A stretch of 44,709 nt of DNA from assembly GCF_000710465.2 (NCBI RefSeq), contig NZ_JAIZ01000627.1, positions 19,850-64,558 on the forward strand, read 5' to 3'. Shown here one piece after another: positions 8,175 through 15,311 of the stretch (within the stretch, counting starts at the first letter, position 1; each line of letters opens with the position of its first letter). The translations under genes were made by a program, and so were the position numbers. The stretch comes from Kitasatospora sp. MBT63 (GTDB lineage: Bacteria > Actinomycetota > Actinomycetes > Streptomycetales > Streptomycetaceae). The notes beneath the pieces were generated by a model, which saw only the letters and a list, made by a program, of their open reading frames with translations, was not told the origin of the DNA and did not search any database.

Positions 8175-8846
8175 GTGAACGGACACCGGACCGCGGTCGG
8201 ACGGGTCATCCTCGGGTCGGCGGTCGCCATCGCCGTCCACGGCCTCCTCCTCCGGCCTCACCTGCTGACCTGGGGAGCGACCCGCGGCGAGGCCGAACGC
8301 GCGTACCCGGGGGACGAGCTGGTCCCGGATGCGAACAGCATGTCGACGATGGCCTCAACCCTTCCCGGGCCACCGGCGAAGGTGTGGCCGTGGCTGGCGC
8401 AGATGGGCCACGACCGCGCGGGCTGGTACAGCTGGGACTGGCTGGACAACGGCGGACGGCCCAGTGCGGACCGCCTCGTCCCGTGGTGGCAGCACCCGGC
8501 CGTGGGGCAGCGGCTGAACTCGACGTCCGGCGGCCGCAGCTGGTTCACGGTTGCGGAGCTCGTACCGGAACGGACTCTGGTGCTGCGTGCCGACCTGCGG
8601 CTGCCCTCCGGCCGCCCGTTCGATCCGGCCGAGGGGCCGGCACCCCGGGCGTTCGTCTCGTCGATCTGGAGCTTCCACCTCGAACCGGCCGACGCTGGCA
8701 CCCGTCTGGTCGTCCGTACCCGCGGGCGAAGCCGTCCGCGCCTGCTCACCGGCCCCTTGGACCTGCTGTTCTGGGAGCCCGCCCATCTCGTCATGCAGAC
8801 CAGACAGTTCCATAACCTTCGCGCACGCGTCCGCCCGGCGCGGTGA
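8175..8846 (+). CDS. SRPBCC-fold protein with N-terminal membrane anchor
   Basis: A 223-residue protein. It opens with a single hydrophobic helix (VGRVILGSAVAIAVHGLLL, about residues 8-26), then RPHLLTWGATRGEAERAYPGDELVPDAN, a signature seen in actinobacterial SRPBCC/polyketide-cyclase-like proteins. This is followed by a START-like domain (APPAKVWPWLAQMGHDRAGWY ... WSFHLEPADAGTRLVVRTRG). The family forms a hydrophobic ligand cavity; the ligand here is unknown. I chose the GTG at 8175 with GGAG 4 nt ahead, although the spacing is tight. The frame is open for another 59 codons upstream, but these are low-complexity. A half-matching palindrome (GGGCCGTTCG at 8108) lies upstream without a clear -10. 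Confidence 0.75.
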   Translation: MNGHRTAVGRVILGSAVAIAVHGLLLRPHLLTWGATRGEAERAYPGDELVPDANSMSTMASTLPGPPAKVWPWLAQMGHDRAGWYSWDWLDNGGRPSADRLVPWWQHPAVGQRLNSTSGGRSWFTVAELVPERTLVLRADLRLPSGRPFDPAEGPAPRAFVSSIWSFHLEPADAGTRLVVRTRGRSRPRLLTGPLDLLFWEPAHLVMQTRQFHNLRARVRPAR

Positions 8847-8919
8847 CCTCGGCATGCGGTACGTGCCGCGCCGGCGCGCCGACCGCGGCGAGGGCTGATC
8901 ACGCCGGGCGCCGGGGAGG

Positions 8920-9522
8920 TCACGCAGGGGCGACGGCCCTGACATCGACGTCCACGACGCCGGGGACGGCCCGGACCAGAGACTCCAGGACGGCGGGGGT
9001 CGAGGTGTCGGGCAGGGTGCCGGCCAAGGTGATCCTGCCCTCCTCCGCCCGGACCTCGACTGCCGCGGCTTGCGTGGGGTGGAGCGCTGCGAGGAGTTCG
9101 AGTCTCACCTGGCCGGCGAGATCCTCGTCGGTCCGAAGGTGGATCTTGAGCAGGTCACCCCGGCTGACGATGCCGACCAGGAAGCCTTCCTCGTCGACCA
9201 CGGGAAGACGTTTCAGGTGGCCGCGGGCCATGGCCCGGGCGGCTTCCGCCGTCGGGCTCTGCGCATGCACGGTGACGGCCGGCTCCGACATCACCTGGTT
9301 GGCGGTGAACGCCTCGGCTCGTTCGGGCTCGCGGTCCTGGGTCGTCAGCAGGTCGGCCTCGGAGACGACTCCGACCACGCGGCCGTCGCCGGCGAGGACG
9401 GGCACCGCGCTGACCTTCCACTGCCGGAGCGCGTCCAGGATCTCTCGGAACGTCGCACCGCGGCCGACGGCGACGACGGCGTGCGTCATCACCTCACCGA
9501 CGCTGTTCCACTGGGGTGTCAT
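8920..9522 (-). CDS. CBS-CBS-BON domain protein
   Basis: A 200-residue protein with two CBS motifs (about 8-62, with VSAVPVLAGDGRVVGVVSEADLL, and 75-130, with [23 protein letters not shown]) and a C-terminal BON domain (about 135-198). CBS pairs bind adenine nucleotides; BON domains bind phospholipids or act as interaction modules. No enzyme domain is present, so it is probably a nucleotide-responsive effector, similar in its CBS part to M. tuberculosis Hrp1 (Rv2626c). Its ATG overlaps the stop of the upstream CBS gene (ATGA, 9519-9522), indicating translational coupling. It ends 73 bp from the convergent SRPBCC gene. Confidence 0.9.
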   Translation of the reverse strand: MTPQWNSVGEVMTHAVVAVGRGATFREILDALRQWKVSAVPVLAGDGRVVGVVSEADLLTTQDREPERAEAFTANQVMSEPAVTVHAQSPTAEAARAMARGHLKRLPVVDEEGFLVGIVSRGDLLKIHLRTDEDLAGQVRLELLAALHPTQAAAVEVRAEEGRITLAGTLPDTSTPAVLESLVRAVPGVVDVDVRAVAPA

Positions 9523-9989
9523 GGTGTGCTCCCGAGGGGATCGGGGTGTGCTGCGGGGCCGGGGCCGGCGCTGCCTTCCCGGAGAGCACTGAAGGACAGC
9601 GGTCCCAGCAGGTCGGAGAGGCGTTGCAGGACGTCCAGGAAGAGGTCGTCGACGGCCAGGAGCCCGACGAGCCGGGCCCCGTCCAGCACGGGCAGTCGCC
9701 GCACCCCGGTCCGGCGGAGAACCCGGTAGGCGGTCTCCAGGTCGTCGGTCACGTCCACCGTGACGGCGGGAGCCGACATGAACTCGAACACCGGAGTCTC
9801 CGGGTCGGCGCCCGGGGCCAGCGCCCGGACCACCAGGTCACGGTCGGTGAGGACGCCGTGCAGGGTGGCGTCCTCGGCGACGAGCACGCAGCCGACCGCT
9901 TCCTCGTCCATGCGGCGGGCTGCCTGCCGCACGGTGGCGGTCGGCAGCACGGCGATCGGCGGGGTGATCATCAGGTCGGCGACTCGCAT
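9519..9989 (-). CDS. CBS-pair protein, Hrp1-like
   Basis: A 156-residue protein with two CBS domains (about 1-60 with MRVADLMITPPIAV and GCVLVAEDATLHGVLTDRDL, and 70-125 with TGVRRLPVLDGARLVGLLAV) and no BON domain. This is the compact arrangement of M. tuberculosis Hrp1, a DosR-regulated protein. I start it at the ATG at 9989, preceded by GCAGGAG; a GTG 12 codons earlier has no site. It is the first gene of a two-gene transcript with the CBS-BON gene, with an ATGA overlap. The nearest operator palindrome lies 160 nt upstream and is shared with the divergent ppsA. Confidence 0.88.
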   Translation of the reverse strand: MRVADLMITPPIAVLPTATVRQAARRMDEEAVGCVLVAEDATLHGVLTDRDLVVRALAPGADPETPVFEFMSAPAVTVDVTDDLETAYRVLRRTGVRRLPVLDGARLVGLLAVDDLFLDVLQRLSDLLGPLSFSALREGSAGPGPAAHPDPLGSTP

Positions 9990-10311
9990 CGCTCCTGCTC
10001 CAGGGTGATCGCGGGCGTTCGGCACCTCGCACGGGTGCCGGTGGTCGTGAGGACCGTGCAGTGCCTCGGCACGCCCGTGCGGCTGGTTGTGTCTTCAGGA
10101 GAACGTCCGGTGCCAGGTTGAGGCCAGGGCAGGCCGGTACCGGGCAGGTGGGCCGGTCGGCCCTGGCGGGTGGGCCCCCGCCGGTGATGTCCTGGGGCCA
10201 CGGGCGACGCGCCGTGTCATGGCCCCGAGGTCTCGACGATGCCGTCACGGCCCGGAGTCGGGTCGCGTTCCGGGCCGGCCGTCCGCCTCGTTCCGAACCC
10301 TGGGAGCAGCG
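9990..10311. promoter_or_regulatory. Divergent control region between the CBS operon and ppsA
   Basis: These 322 bp hold no credible gene. A near-perfect operator-type palindrome GGGCCGGTCGGCCC sits at 10150-10163, almost equidistant from the two starts (160 and 148 bp). Unlike other copies, neither direction has an nAnnnT hexamer 23-25 nt away; TGATGT at 21 nt toward ppsA is the nearest. A GC hairpin (GGCGGG...CCCGCC) follows at 10166-10183. The long leaders implied are unusual for this island. Confidence 0.5.
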
Positions 10312-12678
10312 ATGCGCCGTGTGATCCGGTTCGCCGACCTCCGGCGTGAGGACGTCGGCGTGGTCGGGGGAAAGAACTCCTCGCTGGGCGAGTTGATCGG
10401 ACATTTGGCGCCGGCGGGCGTCCGGGTGCCGGACGGGTTCGCCACCACCGCCGACGCCTACCGGGAGTTCCTGGACACCGGCGGCCTCGGCGGACGGATC
10501 CGTGCACACCTCGAGCGGTTGCACGCGGGCGCGGATCTCCCCGAGGTCGGCGCTGCGGTACGCGCTGCCGTGCTGGCCACCGACCTGCCTGCCGAGTTGG
10601 AGCGGGAGCTGAGCGCCTGCTATGAGCAACTGGCGCGCGGGGTGGGACGGACCGAGCCCGATGTGGCGGTGCGCAGCAGCGCGACTGCGGAGGACCTTCC
10701 CGAGGCGAGCTTCGCCGGGCAGCAGGAGACGTTCCTGAACGTCCGGGGCCGTGACGCTCTTCTGGGCGCCTGTCGGCGCTGCTTCGCCTCGCTGTTCACC
10801 GACCGGGCGATCGATTACCGGGAGCGCCTCGGTTTCGACCACCTGTCGGTCGCGTTGTCGGTGGGGGTCCAGCTGATGGTCCGATCGGATCTTGGCGGGG
10901 CCGGGGTGATGTTCACGCTGGATCCCGAGACCGGCTTTCCGGACGTGGTGGTGGTGAGTGCGGCCTGGGGGCTCGGTGAGACGGTGGTCAGCGGGCAGGT
11001 CGAGCCTGACGAGTACACGGTGTTCAAGCCGCTGCTCGGTGACGACGCGCTGAACCCGGTCGTCCAGGCCGCACTCGGCGCCAAGCGCAGCAAGGCGGTG
11101 TACGCCGACGAGGGTCTGACTCGCACCGTGGAGACGTCTCCCGAGGAGCGGGCCGGCCGGGTGCTCGATGATGCCGAGGTCCGTAGGCTGGCCGAGTGGG
11201 CGGTCGCGGTGGAACGGCACTACGGGTGCAGGATGGACCTGGAGTGGGCCAAGGACGGCCGGACCGGACAGCTGTTCATCGTGAAGGCCAGGCCGGAGAC
11301 CGTCCAGTCGCGGCAGCACGGGGCCGTCTTTCACCGCTACCGGCTGACCGGCGGCGGTGAGCAGCTGATCGACGGGATCGCCGTCGGTGAGGCTGTGGGC
11401 GTGGGTCCGGTGTGCAGCCTGGACAGTCCGGCGGACCTCGATCGGTTCCCTACCGGCTCGGTCCTGGTCACGGCGATCACCGACCCGGACTGGGAGCCGC
11501 TGATGAAGCGGGCGGCCGCCATCGTGACCGATCACGGCGGCCGCACCTCGCACGCGGCAATCGTCAGCCGGGAACTCGGCGTGCCCGCGCTGGTGGGCAC
11601 GGGCCGGGCCACCACCGTCCTGGCGGACCGTCAGGAGGTCACCGTCTCGTGTGCCGAGGGCGCCGAAGGACATGTCTACGCCGGGCGGGTCGACTACGAG
11701 GAGTCGGAGATCGATCTGGGCTCGCTGCCGGGGACCCGGACGAAGGTGATGCTGAACCTGGCCGACCCCGCCGCCGCGTTCCGGTGGTGGCGCCTGCCGG
11801 CCGACGGCGTCGGACTGGCCCGGATGGAGTTCATGGTCGCGCACCAGGTGCGGGTACACCCGATGGCCCTGGTGCACCCCGACCGCCTCTCCCCCGAGGA
11901 CCGCCGCCTCGTCGACGAGATCAGCAGCGGGTACAGCGACCGTACGGAGTACTTCGTCGACCGGCTGGCGCAGGGCGTCGCCCGGATCGCCGCCGCCCGC
12001 TGGCCGGAGCCGGTGGTGGTGCGGACCAGCGACTTCAAGTCCAACGAGTACGCCCGTCTGATCGGCGGCGGGCCGTTCGAGCCGGTCGAGGCCAACCCGA
12101 TGATCGGGTGGCGGCGGGCGAGCCGCTACTACGACGAGCGCTACCGGGAGGGATTCGCCCTGGAATGCCGGGCGCTGCGCAAGGTTCGGGACGCGATGGG
12201 ACTCACCAACGTTGTGGTGATGATCCCGTTCTGCCGGACGCCGCAGGAGGCCGACGACGTGCTCGCCGTGATGGCCGATGACGGGTTGGCCCGTGGCCGG
12301 AACGGGCTACGGGTCCACGTGATGGCGGAGATCCCGGCCAACATCATGCTGGCCGAGCAGTTCGCGGAGCGCTTCGACGGCTTCTCGATCGGCAGCAACG
12401 ACCTCACTCAGCTCACCCTGGGGATCGACCGCGACTCGGAGCTGTTGGCGCATCTGTTCGACGAACGCAATCCGGCCGTCACCCGCAGCATCCAGAGCCT
12501 GATCGCCACCGCCCACGCGGCCGGCCGAACCGTCGGCCTGTGCGGTCAACGCCCGAGCAATGACCCGGACTTCACAGGCTTCCTGGTCGACGCCGGTATC
12601 GACTCCGTCTCGGTGACCCCGGACAGCTTCGCCGCCGTCAAGCAGCACGTCGCGGCGGCCGAGGACCATGCCCGGTGA
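10312..12678 (+). CDS. ppsA: Phosphoenolpyruvate synthase (pyruvate, water dikinase)
   Basis: A 788-residue enzyme converting pyruvate, ATP and water to PEP, AMP and phosphate. The order is: N-terminal ATP-binding domain (VGGKNSSLGEL, residues 18-28; VRSSATAEDLPEASFAGQQE near 120-139), central phosphohistidine domain with His414 in TDHGGRTSHAAIVSRE, and C-terminal PEP/pyruvate barrel with AEIPANIMLAEQF, SIGSNDLTQLTLGIDRDS and the catalytic Cys744 in GLCGQRPSNDP. Length matches E. coli PpsA (792). I use the ATG at 10312 (GGGAG upstream); the frame is open 75 codons further up, but that stretch covers the operator region. In dormancy it could recycle pyruvate to PEP, or run in reverse to make ATP when pyrophosphate or AMP changes; the direction is inference. 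Confidence 0.95.
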   Translation: MRRVIRFADLRREDVGVVGGKNSSLGELIGHLAPAGVRVPDGFATTADAYREFLDTGGLGGRIRAHLERLHAGADLPEVGAAVRAAVLATDLPAELERELSACYEQLARGVGRTEPDVAVRSSATAEDLPEASFAGQQETFLNVRGRDALLGACRRCFASLFTDRAIDYRERLGFDHLSVALSVGVQLMVRSDLGGAGVMFTLDPETGFPDVVVVSAAWGLGETVVSGQVEPDEYTVFKPLLGDDALNPVVQAALGAKRSKAVYADEGLTRTVETSPEERAGRVLDDAEVRRLAEWAVAVERHYGCRMDLEWAKDGRTGQLFIVKARPETVQSRQHGAVFHRYRLTGGGEQLIDGIAVGEAVGVGPVCSLDSPADLDRFPTGSVLVTAITDPDWEPLMKRAAAIVTDHGGRTSHAAIVSRELGVPALVGTGRATTVLADRQEVTVSCAEGAEGHVYAGRVDYEESEIDLGSLPGTRTKVMLNLADPAAAFRWWRLPADGVGLARMEFMVAHQVRVHPMALVHPDRLSPEDRRLVDEISSGYSDRTEYFVDRLAQGVARIAAARWPEPVVVRTSDFKSNEYARLIGGGPFEPVEANPMIGWRRASRYYDERYREGFALECRALRKVRDAMGLTNVVVMIPFCRTPQEADDVLAVMADDGLARGRNGLRVHVMAEIPANIMLAEQFAERFDGFSIGSNDLTQLTLGIDRDSELLAHLFDERNPAVTRSIQSLIATAHAAGRTVGLCGQRPSNDPDFTGFLVDAGIDSVSVTPDSFAAVKQHVAAAEDHAR

Positions 12679-12809
12679 CCGGCCCCGGCGCGCCTGGTAC
12701 AGGTGCTCTCCGGCGCCGGTCGCCCGTCCGGGGTCACGGTCGTCGCCCGTCGCGAAGGCAGGAGTGGGGTCGGGGCCTGCGGCGGTTCGATCCCGTCGTG
12801 CCCGGCCCC

Positions 12810-12838
12810 CGGGTCGGACCGGTCGCCGGCCCGACCCG
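12810..12838. terminator. Bidirectional hairpin between convergent ppsA and CBS-BON gene
   Basis: Arms CGGGTCGG (12810-12817) and CCGACCCG (12831-12838) are perfect 8-bp complements around a 13-nt loop. The site lies between the ppsA stop and the stop of the convergent CBS-BON gene. No T-tract follows, as is common in streptomycetes. Confidence 0.5.
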
Positions 12839-12853
12839 GATGGCCGTCCGTGG

Positions 12854-13549
12854 TCACCTTCCCGCGCGGTAGGCGTGGGGGTGCTCCACCGGGACGTCGG
12901 TGTCGTCCTCGGTCCAGTCGAGCGTCTGGTGGACGGCGACCACGCCGTCGACCGCCCGGCACAACTGCTCGGCGATCGGGATCAGGCTCCGGCGCGGCAC
13001 CCGCCCGCTGAGCGTCACCACCCCGTCCTGCACCGTCACCTGGACCTCGCCGGGGGCCAGCCAGAGGGTCTGGCCGAACACGTCGTGACCGATCTCTTCC
13101 CGGATGGCGGCGTCATGGCGCAGGAAGATCTGGAGCAGGTCGCGCCGGCTGACGATGCCGACCAGCCGGCCCACCTCGTCGACCACCGGCAGCCGCTTCA
13201 CCTTGTGCCGGTCCATCGCTCGCGCCGCCTCCGGGATCGTCCAGCCCGGACGGGCGGTCACGGCCGGGCTGGTCATCAGCCCGCCCGCGGTCTCCGCCTC
13301 CGCCCGGGCACGGTCGTGCGCGTCCAGCCAGCGGCCGGGGGCAGCTCCCTCGGGGTCCGGCAGGACGGCCTCCTTTCGGATCAGGTCGGCCTCCGAGACC
13401 ATGCCGATCGGCCGCCGATGCTCGTCGACGACCGGAATGGCGGTGATGTCGTTGCGGTGGAAGAGCGCCGCGATCTCCTTGAACGGCGTGTCGGGCCCGG
13501 CGGTGACGACCTCCTGGGTCATCACGTCCTGGACGCTGCGGTGCTGCAT
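12854..13549 (-). CDS. CBS-CBS-BON domain protein
   Basis: A 231-residue protein. CBS1 (about 7-60) has [24 protein letters not shown]2 (about 90-142) has [30 protein letters not shown]; a BON domain follows (about 150-215, [17 protein letters not shown]). The ATG at 13549 is preceded by GTGAGGACC, the same leader end as its paralogue at 29344. The ORF is open 49 codons further upstream, but that segment covers the promoter. Sequence and promoter layout mark this gene and the 29344-30048 and 34955-35629 genes as one paralogous set. The likely role is adenylate sensing, perhaps at the membrane through BON; this is inferred. Confidence 0.9.
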   Translation of the reverse strand: MQHRSVQDVMTQEVVTAGPDTPFKEIAALFHRNDITAIPVVDEHRRPIGMVSEADLIRKEAVLPDPEGAAPGRWLDAHDRARAEAETAGGLMTSPAVTARPGWTIPEAARAMDRHKVKRLPVVDEVGRLVGIVSRRDLLQIFLRHDAAIREEIGHDVFGQTLWLAPGEVQVTVQDGVVTLSGRVPRRSLIPIAEQLCRAVDGVVAVHQTLDWTEDDTDVPVEHPHAYRAGR

Positions 13550-13584
13550 GGTCCTCACCCCTTCGCAGGTCGTGCCGTACCCCC

Positions 13585-13628
13585 ACTGTCCGCTTCCGCT
13601 GGACGGCCGGCACAGGGCCGTTCGGTCC
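13585..13628 (-). promoter_or_regulatory. Candidate OsdR/DosR-type box and -10 for the CBS-BON gene
   Basis: Reverse-strand box GGACCGAACGGCCC (13615-13628), 24 nt, then GACAGT (13585-13590). Box end to start codon is 65 nt. The same box-to-GACAGT and box-to-ATG distances occur at the paralogue promoter at 29265-29308. Confidence 0.65.
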
Positions 13629-13665
13629 AGCAACCCTGCCCGGAGCGGCCCAGGACAGCGGGCAG

Positions 13666-14594
13666 GTGCAGCGTCACCGCCCCGGTCTGCTGACATTCCT
13701 CGGCGGGGTCGGCACCGTAACGGGCAGCAAGTTCCTGGTGGAGACCGACCACGCCCGGATCATGGTGGACTGCGGCCTGTTCCAGGGCCTGGCCGAGCGT
13801 CGCCGCCGCAACTGGCGCCCGGGCCGCTCGACCCGGCGGACGTCCAGGCGGTGGTCCTCACCCACGCTCACCTGGACCACTGCGGCTACCTTCCGCGCCT
13901 GGTCCGCGGTGGCTTCCGCGGTCCGGTGCTCACCACCTCGAACACAGCCCCGCCTGGCGGACTCGTCCTCCGCGACAGCGAACACCTGCTCCGCGAGGAC
14001 GCCGACCACGCCAACCAGCACGGCTGATCGAAGCACCGGCCGGCCGAGCCGCTGTACGACGAGGACGACGTCGAGCGCACTGTTGAGATGTTCGACCCCG
14101 TCCCGTTGGACGCCGCCGTGGAAGTCACCGGGGGCACAGTGCTGCGGCTGCACCGTGCCGGGCACATCCTCGGCTCCGCCTGGGCCCACCTGACCTTGGA
14201 GGACGGGCGTAGCCTGGCCGCCAGCGGGGATCTCGGCCGGCCCGTCCATCCCCTGCTGCGCCCGCCGGAGCCGTTCGGCGGTGCCGACGTGCTGCTGATG
14301 GAGTCCACCTACGGCAACCGCCACCACGAGGAGACCGCAGCCCGCGACTCGCGGCCCTGCAGATCTATCGCGACGCCTTCGCCACCCGGTCCCCCGAACT
14401 GCGCCCCCGATGTGTCGGACGAGGGTGACGCCGCCGAAGTGATCGACTGGCTGCGGGACGCCCCGCCGCCGAGCGCCACCTACCTGGTGCACGGCGAACC
14501 GGAGGGCTCCCAGGCACTGCGCGACCGGATCGACCACGAACTCGGCTGGACCGCGGTGGTCCCCCGCCCCGGTGAGCACGTGCTCGTTCGCTGA
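13666..14594 (+). pseudogene. Beta-CASP metallo-beta-lactamase-fold RNase-like gene, multiply disrupted
   Basis: Remnant of an MBL/beta-CASP/RMMBL hydrolase (normally about 450-470 residues). The GTG at 13666 starts [18 protein letters not shown]...[10 protein letters not shown] frameshift near 13815 moves the family sequence to another frame, which carries the zinc motif [15 protein letters not shown]. An in-frame TGA at 14025-14027 interrupts [16 protein letters not shown]. The frame continues through [24 protein letters not shown] and [14 protein letters not shown]. Near 14340 most of the beta-CASP domain is missing: a piece reading [20 protein letters not shown] appears in a different frame, followed by the RMMBL tail ([20 protein letters not shown]) ending at 14594. 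At least two frame changes, a stop and a deletion make a functional product very unlikely. Confidence 0.9.
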
Positions 14595-14615
14595 ACGAAC
14601 GTGTGGCCGGGCCGC

Positions 14616-15311
14616 TCAGGTGGTGTCGGCCGCGACGTCGTCGACGTCCCATCCGAGATGGTCGGTGAGACCGGCCAGGCCGTCGATGGCGGCGACCCGC
14701 AGGCACAGGGCAGCGGCGTCGGCGCGCGAACGGGTGCGCCCCGCGAGGACGACATGGCCGCGCTCGCACCGGACCCGCAGTGAGCCGGGCACCACCCCGG
14801 ATCCGGGGGTGAGGGCCAGCGCGAGTGTCTCGATGCGCATCGCCTCGTCATCCGTTCGCAGCGAGTCCAGCAGGTCGTGCGGTGCGAGCATCCCGATCAG
14901 CCGCCCGTCGCCGTCCACGACCGGGAGGTGGTGCACGCGCGCCCGGCGGGCGAGACGGACCGCTTCGCCGACGGTCCGGTCCTGCTTCACGGTGACGGCC
15001 GGTGAGGTCATCAGGTCGCCTGCGGTGATCTCGGCCCGGTGGCCGCGCCCGGTCTCCTCGCCCGCGTAGGCGGCGAGCAGGTCCGAGACCGAGACCACGC
15101 CGATCGGCGCTCCTTCGGGCGAGAGCACGGGCAGCACACCGCGCCGGGACGCGGTGATCGCGGTGACCATGGTGGCGAAGTCGGAGGCCGGGACGACGGC
15201 GATGGTGGGGCGTGTCATCCAGTCGCGGACCGGGGCGCTGCCGACGGCCCGTGCGGTGCCGAGGTTGGTGAGGGACTGTCCCGACCTGCCGTCGAGCATG
15301 CTGTGGTTCAT
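14616..15311 (-). CDS. CBS-CBS-BON domain protein coupled to the acyl-CoA synthetase
   Basis: A 231-residue protein with CBS1 (about 30-85, MTRPTIAVVPASDF ... GVLPVLSPEGAPIGVVSVSDLL), CBS2 (about 98-150, [15 protein letters not shown] ... VHHLPVVDGDGRLIGML) and a diverged BON-like C-terminus (about 160-228). It is less similar to the other CBS-BON proteins and has a longer N-terminus. Its ATG at 15311 overlaps the stop of the GNAT/acyl-CoA synthetase gene (ATGA), with GGAGGAAAG just upstream, so the two are made together. Because CBS pairs bind AMP/ADP/ATP, an adenylate-sensing partner for the synthetase is a reasonable hypothesis, not shown by sequence alone. Confidence 0.88.
   Translation of the reverse strand: MNHSMLDGRSGQSLTNLGTARAVGSAPVRDWMTRPTIAVVPASDFATMVTAITASRRGVLPVLSPEGAPIGVVSVSDLLAAYAGEETGRGHRAEITAGDLMTSPAVTVKQDRTVGEAVRLARRARVHHLPVVDGDGRLIGMLAPHDLLDSLRTDDEAMRIETLALALTPGSGVVPGSLRVRCERGHVVLAGRTRSRADAAALCLRVAAIDGLAGLTDHLGWDVDDVAADTT

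Noticed and set aside
9838..11877. 679-codon open frame antisense to ppsA and the CBS gene
   Set aside because: Its composition is that of a GC-skewed shadow frame, it spans three features on the other strand and it has no recognisable domain or ribosome site; the ppsA frame has all catalytic motifs.
14025..14027. In-frame TGA in the metallo-hydrolase as a possible selenocysteine codon
   Set aside because: The position is not a catalytic Cys in the family, no SECIS-like structure follows, and the gene has further frameshifts and a deletion, so a nonsense mutation in a pseudogene is simpler.
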